Below, one piece after another: positions 1-7,880 of a stretch of 64,000 nt of DNA (the stretch's first letter is position 1; each line of letters begins with the position of its first letter). The notes under the pieces were generated by a model, which was not told the origin of the DNA, ran no database searches, and worked only from the letters and a program-made list of their open reading frames with translations. The position numbers and the translations under genes were made by a program. The stretch covers positions 124,001 to 188,000 of the forward strand of contig JACKNF010000002.1 of NCBI GenBank assembly GCA_024234995.1. The letters run 5' to 3'. The stretch is from Gammaproteobacteria bacterium (GTDB lineage: Bacteria; Pseudomonadota; Gammaproteobacteria; Competibacterales; Competibacteraceae).

Positions 1-253
1 GCAGATTGATGAGCCCCGAAAACCAGGGGGGCACATTGGGCAGCGGATAAACGACCCATCGCTCCAGTACCTCGCTGGTGGTATCCTGATCAATCAGCAA
101 GCCGATGTCGCCGATCCGGAAACCATATCGCGCGCGCCGGTTTTCGGCCGCGGCAAGACCGCCTGCGATACCGGGAGGTGGTTTGAAGCGATTGAGCGCC
201 GTGCTAGGTTCCAGCCAGCGCCGGGGAGTCCGGCCAACCGTGTCGTTATTCAT
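1..253 (-). CDS. pilI: CheW-like adaptor PilI, 3' part outside window
   Basis: First 84 residues of a CheW-domain protein; the rest lies beyond base 1. CheW proteins couple a chemoreceptor to the CheA-type kinase; in the Pil system PilI does this for PilJ and ChpA in control of type IV pilus twitching. A roughly 40-residue polar lead is followed by the CheW core start (YGFRIGDIGLLID, then VVYPLPNVPPWFSGLINL), which matches the usual PLPNVPxWxxGLxNLRG pattern. It lies 26 bp downstream of a PilH-like response regulator in the same orientation, and the pilG-pilH-pilI order supports PilI over a generic CheW. The ATG at 253 is the only sensible start. Confidence 0.8.
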   Translation of the reverse strand, partial: MNNDTVGRTPRRWLEPSTALNRFKPPPGIAGGLAAAENRRARYGFRIGDIGLLIDQDTTSEVLERWVVYPLPNVPPWFSGLINL

Positions 254-279
254 CGAGGTTTCCAGCGGATCGGAACGGC

Positions 280-645
280 TTACAGGAATGCTTTCAACTG
301 ATCGGTGATGGCGTCTGCCGCATAAGGTTTGGTGATAAATCCCTTGCCACCTTGCATTTGCGCCCATAGGCGGTCGGCTTTCTGGCTTTTGCTAGTCACA
401 AAAATTACCGGAATGCTCTTGGTTTCCGCCTCATTGCCGAGAGAACGGCAAGCAGCGTACCCATCCATATCGGGCATGATAATGTCCATAAAAATCAGAT
501 CCGGTTTTTCCGCTTTAGCTTTTTCAATTGCTTCCTTGCCATTGGTGGCCGTTACGATAGTGCAACCTGCCTCACCGAGGATGCTTTTGATGTTTGCCAA
601 ATCTGTTGGAGAATCATCAACAACAAGGACTTTTCGTACCGGCAT
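280..645 (-). CDS. pilH: PilH-like single-domain response regulator
   Basis: A 121-residue CheY-like receiver domain with no output domain. All phosphotransfer residues are visible: acidic pair D10/D11, phospho-acceptor D54, T84 and K106. In Pil chemosensory systems PilH modulates the ChpA kinase pathway that sets pilus retraction and surface sensing. The WAQMQGGKGFITKPY stretch is typical of PilH rather than PilG. A clean ribosome site (AAGGAG) precedes the start. It lies between a PilG-like regulator and a CheW adaptor, so one transcript is likely. Confidence 0.85.
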   Translation of the reverse strand: MPVRKVLVVDDSPTDLANIKSILGEAGCTIVTATNGKEAIEKAKAEKPDLIFMDIIMPDMDGYAACRSLGNEAETKSIPVIFVTSKSQKADRLWAQMQGGKGFITKPYAADAITDQLKAFL

Positions 646-744
646 AGTAATCTCCTTAAATCAAATTTAATCAGCTACGTGATGGCATCAGCAATTTAAC
701 TTGGAACTTTCCGGTCATTTTCCGGAAATGAGATATCGGCTGTT

Positions 745-1539
745 TCAAGAAGATTTTAAGTATTTCTTAACGACTTTCTGAAAAGAATTTTGCTTAGCGG
801 GTTTAGTCAGATAAGTGTCGCAACCGGCTAACGCACCTTTGACGCGATCGAAAGGTGATGATTTGCTGGTTAGCATGATGACCGGTGTTTTCTTCTTGGC
901 TTTATTTCGCTTAATCGTCTTGCAGATCTGGTAGCCGTCAACCCCAGGCAACACCACATCCAGAAAAATGATGTCATAATCTTTCTGAGCCAACAGCTCA
1001 AATGCATCTTCGCCAGACTCAGCGGCGTCAGTCCAGATACCGAGCAATTTTAATTCCAGCTCAACCTGCTTTCTGACCGTGCTGCTATCGTCCACCACCA
1101 GCGCTTTGAAAAGCGGGGTATCGGCGGTTGCTTTATTATCAGCCGCTGGGGGATCTTCACCGATGGTGCGCTCATGAGTGGAAGCTGTAACAATTTGATT
1201 GGCAACCTGATCGAGCACAGTGAGTACGCGGGTGGCTACAAAAGGCCGCCGGATAGAGTGAGTCTGTTGTTCGTTAGGAGCTTGATCTTTAGTGACCATG
1301 ACAGATATGAGCGGGGCGGGCGAACTCCCTTCGGATGAAGAGAGTTTAAAAGACTGCCATTCCGCCATGGCTTCTGGGCTTGCCGTATCAACCATCAGGA
1401 TTTGAATCGGCTCACCGGGGGCGGCGAAAGAATAGGTGTGGGGACGATAAAGAGAAAGCTTGAAGATATTTTTCAAGACATTTCGTTCGTTTTCGGGAAT
1501 TCCAATTAAAGCAACCTTAAAAGATTTCTTATCACTCAT
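745..1539 (-). CDS. PilG-like response regulator with long N-terminal extension
   Basis: 264 residues. The C-terminal half (about 145-262) is a complete receiver domain: D150/D151, phospho-acceptor D194, T224 and K246. The N-terminal 140 residues have an alternating hydrophobic/charged pattern that could be a degenerate receiver fold, but they lack an acidic pocket, followed by a polar linker at 120-142. Its place directly upstream of pilH and pilI is where pilG normally sits; canonical PilG is only about 130 residues, so this one is unusually long. It probably receives phosphate from a ChpA-type kinase encoded beyond the window. A purine-rich ribosome site precedes the ATG. Confidence 0.7.
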   Translation of the reverse strand: MSDKKSFKVALIGIPENERNVLKNIFKLSLYRPHTYSFAAPGEPIQILMVDTASPEAMAEWQSFKLSSSEGSSPAPLISVMVTKDQAPNEQQTHSIRRPFVATRVLTVLDQVANQIVTASTHERTIGEDPPAADNKATADTPLFKALVVDDSSTVRKQVELELKLLGIWTDAAESGEDAFELLAQKDYDIIFLDVVLPGVDGYQICKTIKRNKAKKKTPVIMLTSKSSPFDRVKGALAGCDTYLTKPAKQNSFQKVVKKYLKSS

Positions 1540-1575
1540 AAAATCCCTACCCCTTTATTCCACCCTTATCTATTT

Positions 1576-1604
1576 ATTATTAAACATAATTTATAGGAAT
1601 CCAA
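1576..1604 (-). promoter_or_regulatory. Candidate sigma-70 promoter of the pil operon
   Basis: On the minus strand, TTGGAT (1604-1599) and AATAAT (1581-1576) are separated by 17 bp, about 37 bp upstream of the PilG-like start, in a conspicuously AT-rich stretch. Position and spacing fit; the box sequences are only moderate matches. Confidence 0.4.
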
Positions 1605-1854
1605 GCTACCATGTCTTTACGAATATTTGTAAATATGGAGCAATATGTATTGCGTTGCCTCCTGCTTGACATGACGGGAAACCCTCGATGGCATTGATAA
1701 ATATTGACTGTAGTTGATACAACTTGTAATTCAAGATAGGGAAGCCACAAAAACCATATTGGATGGAGGGGAGAGATGTACAAGGTATCACCGTTGGGTC
1801 GGCTGCCCTGTTGCGCGGACTCGCCATTGAGGGTGGTGTGGCGAACTAAGGTGC
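1605..1854. other. Intergenic, no gene recognised
   Basis: Upstream region of the pil operon and downstream region of the ABC permease gene. Short overlapping reading frames exist here but none resembles a known protein, including rubredoxin, which often neighbours pilG elsewhere. No repeat or strong terminator seen. Confidence 0.5.
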
Positions 1855-2655
1855 TTACTCACCCGATTGCAATAGTGAACCCCGTGCCCGTGCCTGATGA
1901 ACCGTTGCTAGAAAGATTTGAATACCTAAACCAAGATAGCCAGTGTTTAATAGCAACGCGTAGAACAGATAATCCTGCCGGAAGGTATGATCTAGCAGCA
2001 CCGCTCGCATACCTTCAAATACGTAGCTGGCTGGTAGCGCCCAGGACAGTGGTTGCAGCCATGGGGGCAGGGTCGCGATGGGGTAATAGATGCCGCACAA
2101 TGGTGCGAGGGCGAAAATCGCGGCCCAGGCGATGCTTTCCGCACCCATGCCATGGCGCAACACCAGCGCTGCGACCAGTAGGCCAATGGCCCAACCCATG
2201 AACAGCAAGGTGACGAAAAAACCGATGAGAGGCAACCCCAGCGCAAACAGATTGAAACCGTAAAAAGGAATTGCCAGCAGTACCGCGATGCCGACACCAA
2301 TCAGAGTGCGAACCAAACTAATTGACATCAGCGCTAGGATCAGCTCAATGGGCCGTAAGGGGCTGACGAATAACTGTGCCAGATTGCGGGCATGCAGTTC
2401 CTCAAAAAACACCACCGATAGCCCCAGTTGACTGCGAAATAAAATATCCCACAACAAGACTCCTGATAGCAGCAACCCCGCAGTCTGGTTTAACAGGTCG
2501 CTGTGGCCTGCCAGATATTGAGTAATAAAGCCCCACAGAATCATTTGCACCGTCGGCCAGTAGGCCAATTCAACGATTCGAATCCAGGAGCGGCGGATCA
2601 AGTACAGATAACGCAAGGCCAATGCGCCAATCCGGTAGAGAGAAATTCCGCTCAC
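1855..2655 (-). CDS. ABC-2 type exporter permease
   Basis: 266-residue polytopic membrane protein of the ABC-2/NodJ class. About six hydrophobic segments are visible; the ELHARNLAQLFVSPLRPIEL stretch after the second segment is the typical ABC-2 cytoplasmic loop. The substrate cannot be told from sequence; relatives export polysaccharide, drugs or lipo-oligosaccharide. Its start overlaps the stop of the upstream ATPase gene by 4 bp, so the two are translationally coupled and form a two-gene exporter. Nothing nearby points to a cargo. Confidence 0.82.
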   Translation of the reverse strand: MSGISLYRIGALALRYLYLIRRSWIRIVELAYWPTVQMILWGFITQYLAGHSDLLNQTAGLLLSGVLLWDILFRSQLGLSVVFFEELHARNLAQLFVSPLRPIELILALMSISLVRTLIGVGIAVLLAIPFYGFNLFALGLPLIGFFVTLLFMGWAIGLLVAALVLRHGMGAESIAWAAIFALAPLCGIYYPIATLPPWLQPLSWALPASYVFEGMRAVLLDHTFRQDYLFYALLLNTGYLGLGIQIFLATVHQARARGSLLQSGE

Positions 2656-3410
2656 TCGACCACCTCGCCGCTTTGAATTCCCCGGGCAATGTCAAGAAAT
2701 ACTTCTTCCATATCCTTGCGGCCATAGCGGTGGATCAATTCATGCGGGGCGCCGGTGGCGACGATGCTGCCGTTGCGTAGCATAATGACCTGATCACAGA
2801 GCCGCTCGACCTCACTCATATTGTGGGAGGCCAGTAGCAGGGTCGCTCCGCTGCGCCGCTGATAACCGGTGAGGATGCTGCGCATCCGGTCAGCGGTATC
2901 GGGATCGAGCGAGGCGGTTGGCTCGTCGAGCAATAGCACTTCGGGTTCGTTCAACAGCGCCTTGGCTAGCACTACCCGGGTTTTCTGACCGGCAGACAAG
3001 CTACCATAGGGCCGCTGGAAAAAGGCGGCGATATCCAGCTCCTGGCCCAGCGTTGCCAATCGCTCGCGTACCCGGCGCACTCCATACAATCGGGCGTAAA
3101 CGGTTAAATTTTCCGCTACGGTCAATCGTTGCGGCAAATCAACATAGGGTGAGGAGAAGTTCATGCGTGGCAACATCCGTTGTTGGTAGCGCGGCATTTC
3201 TTCACCGAGGATGCGAATCTGGCCGCTGGTCGGCAACAGCAGACCTAAGAGCATAGCAATTGTTGTGGTTTTACCTGCGCCGTTGCCGCCGAGCAGGGCG
3301 CAGGTCGCGTTGCGGGTGACCATGAAGCTAATGCCATCCACGGCACGCACCGTGCCGTAATGCTTGCGCAAATCTTCGACTTGAATGACTGGTGTTTCAG
3401 TCACAGGCAA
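2652..3410 (-). CDS. ABC exporter ATP-binding protein
   Basis: 252 residues with the full ABC ATPase set: Walker A GGNGAGKTT, signature LSAGQ, Walker B VLLLDEP with D-loop SLDPDT, and an H-loop SHN. The LSAGQ signature and short length match NodI/CcmA-type exporters. It powers the permease encoded immediately downstream with a 4-bp overlap. The ATG at 3410 places a normal short lead before the first strand. No regulator is adjacent. Confidence 0.88.
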   Translation of the reverse strand: MPVTETPVIQVEDLRKHYGTVRAVDGISFMVTRNATCALLGGNGAGKTTTIAMLLGLLLPTSGQIRILGEEMPRYQQRMLPRMNFSSPYVDLPQRLTVAENLTVYARLYGVRRVRERLATLGQELDIAAFFQRPYGSLSAGQKTRVVLAKALLNEPEVLLLDEPTASLDPDTADRMRSILTGYQRRSGATLLLASHNMSEVERLCDQVIMLRNGSIVATGAPHELIHRYGRKDMEEVFLDIARGIQSGEVVE

Positions 3411-3662
3411 CCATCATTCTGGATAGATCGCTGACTGTTCTGGCATGTGAATTATCAACCGGTGTCATATCAAAAAATCGTCCTTTCAATCGGCTTTACC
3501 TCTGGAAATCTTTTCTCAAGGTGCCGGTTTCGCCAGTCCGGCGATTGTCTGCCACTGTCAGTCAATGGCATGGTCACCAGCCTAGAATCGCGTTCATGGC
3601 GTTCATCTTTATTACTAAGGTAAGGTTATTCTTGGCATGCCCGGTTGTCCGTTAGAAAATCG

Positions 3663-4559
3663 TTATCTTAATTCTGCCAGCAACTGTCCCATCATCCGTT
3701 CTGCCTGTGATCGGTAGCCGCCGCCAAACAGGTTGAGATGGTTGAGAATATGATAAAGGTTATACAAGGTACGCCGCTGTGGATAGCCGGTATCCAGCGG
3801 CCAAATTTCCCGGTAGGCGGCGTAAAATCGCTCTGGAAAGCCGCCAAACAACTCGGTCATCGCCAGATCGGCCTCCCGGTCGCCGTAATAGACCGCTGGA
3901 TCGAAGATCACTGGATTGCCTTGTACCGTGCAACCGGCATTGCCGCTCCACAGATCGCCGTGCAGCAACGACGGAATCGGCAAATAGCCCGTAAACAATA
4001 CTGCAAACTGTGCCAGCAGCGCCTCGCCCTGCCGTTGCAAAGCACTGCCGTGGCCATTGCGGGCGGCCAATTGTAGTTGAAACGCTAACCGCTGCTCGCG
4101 CCAGAAGGCGATCCAGTTCTCGGTGCGGCCATTCGGCTGGAGTGTCGAGCCAATGGTGTTGTCCTGTTGCCAGCCGAAATATGGTTGTGGTTGACGATGC
4201 AGCAGGGCCAGTTGATAGCCTAGAGTCTCCATTGCGCGTCCGGTATCACTTCCGCCTAATGGCACATATTCCAATACCAGGTAAGCCTGGCCAGCGATGC
4301 TCCCCCAGCAGACCGGTCTCGGGACCCGGACGGTGCGGCTTGCCGCTAGTTCCGCCAATCCAGCCGCTTCAGCTTCAAACATCGCTAATCCGGCGGCGGT
4401 GTTGGTTTTGATGAAATACTCCTGAGCTTCGTCACTGACTCGCCATGCCTGGTTGATGCAACCACCGCTGATGGGGCAATGTTGACGAGCGGTGAACGGG
4501 TGGCCGATGGCTGCGCTAATCTGTTGCTCCAGGATGTTCCAGAACGGTTTCGGATTCAA
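3663..4559 (-). CDS. Fructosamine/ketosamine-3-kinase family protein
   Basis: 298 residues, normal for the family. The kinase-like fold shows SGGCINQAW near the N-terminus, the catalytic HGDLWSGN loop, the metal-binding FDPAVYYGDREADLAM segment and the family-typical FGGFPERFYAAY. Family members phosphorylate ketosamines formed by sugar attachment to amines, allowing removal of glycation damage. It ends 103 bp after nothing obvious and starts 3 bp downstream of the stop of an EEP-family hydrolase gene in the same orientation, suggesting co-transcription. E. coli YniA is the nearest named relative I recognise; actual substrate unknown. Confidence 0.85.
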   Translation of the reverse strand: MNPKPFWNILEQQISAAIGHPFTARQHCPISGGCINQAWRVSDEAQEYFIKTNTAAGLAMFEAEAAGLAELAASRTVRVPRPVCWGSIAGQAYLVLEYVPLGGSDTGRAMETLGYQLALLHRQPQPYFGWQQDNTIGSTLQPNGRTENWIAFWREQRLAFQLQLAARNGHGSALQRQGEALLAQFAVLFTGYLPIPSLLHGDLWSGNAGCTVQGNPVIFDPAVYYGDREADLAMTELFGGFPERFYAAYREIWPLDTGYPQRRTLYNLYHILNHLNLFGGGYRSQAERMMGQLLAELR

Positions 4560-4562
4560 GTG

Positions 4563-5402
4563 TCACATACTCCAGCGATCAAGGTTCCTGATCTGATAGC
4601 TAGTCTCTGGAATTTGGAGGTTTAATTCTTCTGGCAACCGAACGCGCATGGCGATCGGTAGATGATCTGAATACACATGGTCCAGCACCTCGACCTGCTC
4701 AACCGTGATAGAAGGTGATACCAGAATATGATCCAGTTGCCGGTCCGGCTGCCAGCTGGGAAAGGTATGAAGCCCCGGCGCAGGTTCGCACAAACGCGCG
4801 CTAGCTAACAGCACAGCCATTTCACGGCTATCTGAAGGACAGTTCAAATCTCCCATCAAGACTACATGGCGGTAATTGCGTACCAGATTTGCCAGAAACT
4901 CAATCTGCCGCAAACGGCCACGCCGGCCTAAAGCCATGTGCAAAACCAATATATGCAGCGCATCCGCGCCGGTGCCGAACCGGACTTCCAACACTCCCCG
5001 GCCAGGAATCAACCCTGGCAGCTTATGCTCGGTGATCGTGTTCGGCTGAAGGCGGCTCAACACGGCATTGCCGTGCTGGGAAATCATTCCGATCTTGCGA
5101 TTGGCTTGGTCAAACACATACTCGAAACCGGCGTAATCAGCCAGGTATTTAATTTGATTTACAAAACCGCTGCGCAAACTCCCGGCATCGACTTCTTGCA
5201 AGCCGACCACATCATAATTTGTCAGAATCTGGGCAATACCATCGAGATTGGTCATCCGCGATGGCACTGGCACCAGATGTTTCCAGCTGCGGGTCAGATA
5301 CTGGGAGTATTTATAGGTACTCAGTCCACTTTGGATGTTGTAGCTGAGCAGCCGCAAGCGTTGCGGTCCAGGGTGATCGCCGGCCATGCCCGTTCTCTGC
5401 AT
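4563..5402 (-). CDS. Endonuclease/exonuclease/phosphatase (EEP) family hydrolase
   Basis: 279 residues with the EEP landmarks in order: SYNIQSG (N), GLQEVD (metal-binding Glu), HMALGRRGR, MGDLNC (D-x-N), DHILVS and the terminal SDHLPIAM His. Members cleave phosphodiester or phosphomonoester bonds in nucleic acids, phospholipids or inositides; substrate cannot be assigned. No signal peptide is evident. It lies 2 bp from dsbA and 3 bp from the fructosamine kinase gene, so all three appear co-transcribed. Confidence 0.8.
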   Translation of the reverse strand: MQRTGMAGDHPGPQRLRLLSYNIQSGLSTYKYSQYLTRSWKHLVPVPSRMTNLDGIAQILTNYDVVGLQEVDAGSLRSGFVNQIKYLADYAGFEYVFDQANRKIGMISQHGNAVLSRLQPNTITEHKLPGLIPGRGVLEVRFGTGADALHILVLHMALGRRGRLRQIEFLANLVRNYRHVVLMGDLNCPSDSREMAVLLASARLCEPAPGLHTFPSWQPDRQLDHILVSPSITVEQVEVLDHVYSDHLPIAMRVRLPEELNLQIPETSYQIRNLDRWSM

Positions 5403-5404
5403 TT

Positions 5405-6037
5405 TCAGCTTTGCGGGCCGGACTCCTTAGCGATCAGAAAATCCACCACCTCAAAGATACGTGGCGAACGCACATCATACTTACCATTGACAATCACTGC
5501 CGGTACCCCACGCACTCCATAGCGTTGCGCCAGCTGATTACCGCGCCGTAACTGGGTCTCGGTCTGAAAGGACTTGTACGCTTTGCGGAAGGTCTCCTGG
5601 TCTACCCCGTATTCAGCAAAGAACGCCGCTAATTGATCCTCGTTATTCAACTTGTGCTGGTGGAAAGCATCGAACAGGGGTTGATGAATCTTGTCGAGCA
5701 CCCCTAGCGCTTCAGCGGCGTAATAAGCACGTGCGCCAGATTCCCAGCTTGTTCCAAAGGCGACCGGAATTCGCGTAAATACCACGTTCTCAGGTTTACG
5801 CTTCAGCCATGCCTGAGCGACTGGTTCCAGGTCGTAGCAATGCGGGCATCCGTACCAGAACATTTCGATCACCTCGATCTTGCCGGACGTCGCAGCCGGC
5901 ATTGGATTGGACAGCCGTACGTAATCCTTGCCTTCCTGGAACGGTGGGTCAGCGGCGCGAACAGTAAGTGGCAGTGCGCAGGCCAATAGAATGAGCAGCA
6001 AGTGGCGAAGTGGGTTCAGCATCGGGCGGAACTCCAT
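5405..6037 (-). CDS. dsbA: Periplasmic thiol:disulfide interchange protein DsbA
   Basis: 210 residues. A signal peptide ends around AAD (residues 28-30). The thioredoxin-fold active site C64-P-H-C67 sits in MFWYGCPHC, and the cis-proline loop GVRGVPAVI is present. DsbA introduces disulfides into exported proteins. Methionine 6 is an alternative start giving a more conventional signal peptide. It lies just downstream of ccsA; thiol chemistry is needed by c-type cytochrome apoproteins, so the grouping with CcsA and ResB may be functional. Confidence 0.9.
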   Translation of the reverse strand: MEFRPMLNPLRHLLLILLACALPLTVRAADPPFQEGKDYVRLSNPMPAATSGKIEVIEMFWYGCPHCYDLEPVAQAWLKRKPENVVFTRIPVAFGTSWESGARAYYAAEALGVLDKIHQPLFDAFHQHKLNNEDQLAAFFAEYGVDQETFRKAYKSFQTETQLRRGNQLAQRYGVRGVPAVIVNGKYDVRSPRIFEVVDFLIAKESGPQS

Positions 6038-6070
6038 GATTAAGTGGAAAGAATTAAGGGACAGCAGTGC

Positions 6071-7252
6071 CTACAGCGTACCGTAGGAGTGCAATCCCGA
6101 CAGGAACATGTTGACGCCTAGAAAGGCGAACAGGGTCACGAATAGGCCGATCACTGCCCACCAGGCCATCGGTGCGCCGCGCCAGCCCTTGGTCATCCGC
6201 AGGTGTAACCAGGCAGCGTAATTCAGCCAGACGATCAGCGCCCAGGTCTCTTTGGGGTCCCAAGACCAGTAGCCGCCCCAAGCTTCAGCAGCCCACAGTG
6301 CACCCAGGATGGTGGCGAGGGTGAAGGCGGCGAACCCCAAGGCGATGGCTTTGTATATAACGTCGTCCAGCAGGTGCAATGGTGGCAGCACCCGTGCTAG
6401 GTGTCCGTCCGGCCAGCGTGTCCCAGCCCAGTTTTGCAGCAGGTAAGCCACACTTAGCATCGCCGCCAGGGCAAAAGCACCATAACCGATGAAGTTAGCC
6501 GGTACATGGATTTTCATCCAGTAGCTTTGTAAGGCTGGGATCAATGGTTGGATGTGATGCGCCTCGCGGTCGAAGGTGTACCACAGCAGAAAACCAACCG
6601 CGCCGCTGATCACCAACAGGGCGAAACCGCCCATGGAGCGGGTGCGGTGGCGATCTTCATAAAACAGGTACAGCAGCGCAGTAATCAGGGCAAACAGAAT
6701 GAATACTTCATAGAGATTGCTGACCGGGATATGGCCGATGTCAGCACCCAGCAGATAGGATTCGCGCCAGCGTACCAGCAGGCCTGTCAAGCCCATCGCT
6801 GTTGCACACCAGGTCAAGGCTGTGGCAGTTTTACCGGCAAAGCCGGAGCGGGTGAACATCGCGGCGAAATAGGTGATCGTCGCTAGCACATACAAAGCGC
6901 TCATCCACATGAACGCTGCCTGGCTTTCCAGGAAATACTTGAGCCAGAAGTCGCTCAAACGCAGTTCATAGTCTGCGTCATAGCGCCACAGTGCCAGCAC
7001 TGTCAAGGCAGCGGCCGCCAGCGTGAATGGCCGCGCCGGTTTCCAATAAACGCCCCAGGCAATTAGTGCTGCGGTGCTGCCTGCCTGGATAGCGATCTCG
7101 TAACTGTCCATATAGGACCGGTATAGCCACCAGATATAGAGAGAGCCGGCTATGACGAGTAACGTCCAGAGCCCATCCAAGCGACTGAATCGCTGGCTAA
7201 ATGACGACTGTGCCCATTGTTGTTCCAGCATTACTTCGCGCGTGACTGACAT
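6071..7252 (-). CDS. ccsA: System II cytochrome c biogenesis protein CcsA/ResC
   Basis: 393-residue polytopic membrane protein. The tryptophan-rich haem-handling signature WGGYWSWDPKETWALIVWL is present near residue 325, followed by the WLHLRMTKGWRG loop typical of CcsA. It binds haem and, with ResB/Ccs1, delivers and ligates it to apocytochromes c outside the membrane. ResB is encoded upstream on the same strand, separated by a small glyoxalase-fold gene. Length slightly exceeds simple CcsA because of extra N-terminal membrane segments, as in the longer CcsB forms. Confidence 0.9.
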   Translation of the reverse strand: MSVTREVMLEQQWAQSSFSQRFSRLDGLWTLLVIAGSLYIWWLYRSYMDSYEIAIQAGSTAALIAWGVYWKPARPFTLAAAALTVLALWRYDADYELRLSDFWLKYFLESQAAFMWMSALYVLATITYFAAMFTRSGFAGKTATALTWCATAMGLTGLLVRWRESYLLGADIGHIPVSNLYEVFILFALITALLYLFYEDRHRTRSMGGFALLVISGAVGFLLWYTFDREAHHIQPLIPALQSYWMKIHVPANFIGYGAFALAAMLSVAYLLQNWAGTRWPDGHLARVLPPLHLLDDVIYKAIALGFAAFTLATILGALWAAEAWGGYWSWDPKETWALIVWLNYAAWLHLRMTKGWRGAPMAWWAVIGLFVTLFAFLGVNMFLSGLHSYGTL

Positions 7253-7303
7253 AAGGAGTTGCTCCAGAGCAATTTCTTTATGATTTCAATAGTATTATAC
7301 GAT

Positions 7304-7681
7304 TTACTTAAACTTGAGATCGCCTTGTTCAGTGAATTCGAACATCGGACCCCATGCTATTTCCCAATGATATTCATCCGGATCTGAAAAGTAGCCGCTG
7401 TAACCCCCCCAGAATGTATCTTTTGGCTTTTTAATAATATGTGCTCCTGCAGATTCTGCCCGTTGAAAAATTGCATCAACTTCTTCTCTGGTTTTTGTGT
7501 TATGAGCTAACGTAATTCCATTAAACAGATTGTGAATTGGCTTAATTTGTTTAGAAATATCTTTTGCTAGATGTTCCAGTGGATATAGAGAAATCCATAC
7601 GCCAGGAAGTTCTATAAATGTGATGCCTTCATAAGATGTGTCCGGGTGAGTTTCCAGAACAGCTTCATAAAATGTGATCAC
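7304..7681 (-). CDS. Glyoxalase/VOC-superfamily protein, N-terminus short
   Basis: 125 residues starting at GTG. The body (ITFIELPGVWISLYPLEHLA, then GGYSGYFSDPDEYHWEIAW) matches VOC proteins of the glyoxalase/bleomycin-resistance fold. It begins at FYEAVLE, so the first beta strand and its metal-ligand position are missing; only eight in-frame codons precede the GTG before a stop. The gene is therefore probably 5'-truncated or broken. It interrupts the ccsA-resB pair and is more AT-rich than its neighbours, suggesting a later arrival. Substrate unknown. Confidence 0.6.
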   Translation of the reverse strand: MITFYEAVLETHPDTSYEGITFIELPGVWISLYPLEHLAKDISKQIKPIHNLFNGITLAHNTKTREEVDAIFQRAESAGAHIIKKPKDTFWGGYSGYFSDPDEYHWEIAWGPMFEFTEQGDLKFK

Positions 7682-7767
7682 CGCTAAAACCGGCCAGAGC
7701 TTATTTCAGAAATTACGATATGTAAATTATATATTACATACTCTATCTATCTCAATCGTAATTATTC

Positions 7768-7866
7768 AGTCCTTTCGCCCCCTGCCAAGGGGGCGAGGGT
7801 GAGAGGGTCAGTCCTTGAAACCGCTGCCTTCACCCCCAGCCCTTCACCCGCAAGCGGCTGAGGGGA
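7768..7866. repeat. G/C-block intergenic repeat with hairpin
   Basis: Pyrimidine-rich and purine-rich blocks (CCCCCTGCC, GAGGGTGAGAGGG, CACCCCCAGCCC, GGCTGAGGGG) alternate here. A perfect 7-bp stem with 6-base loop lies at 7776-7795 (CGCCCCC/GGGGGCG). The composition recalls dispersed REP-like intergenic units; related-looking blocks occur near 33762 and inside the polyketide synthase gene near 59200. Confidence 0.45.
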
Positions 7867-7880
7867 ATGAATGGTTACTC

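Noticed and set aside
1606..1827. Possible small gene (rubredoxin expected next to pilG)
   Set aside because: No CxxCG motifs; reading frames here have no recognisable product.
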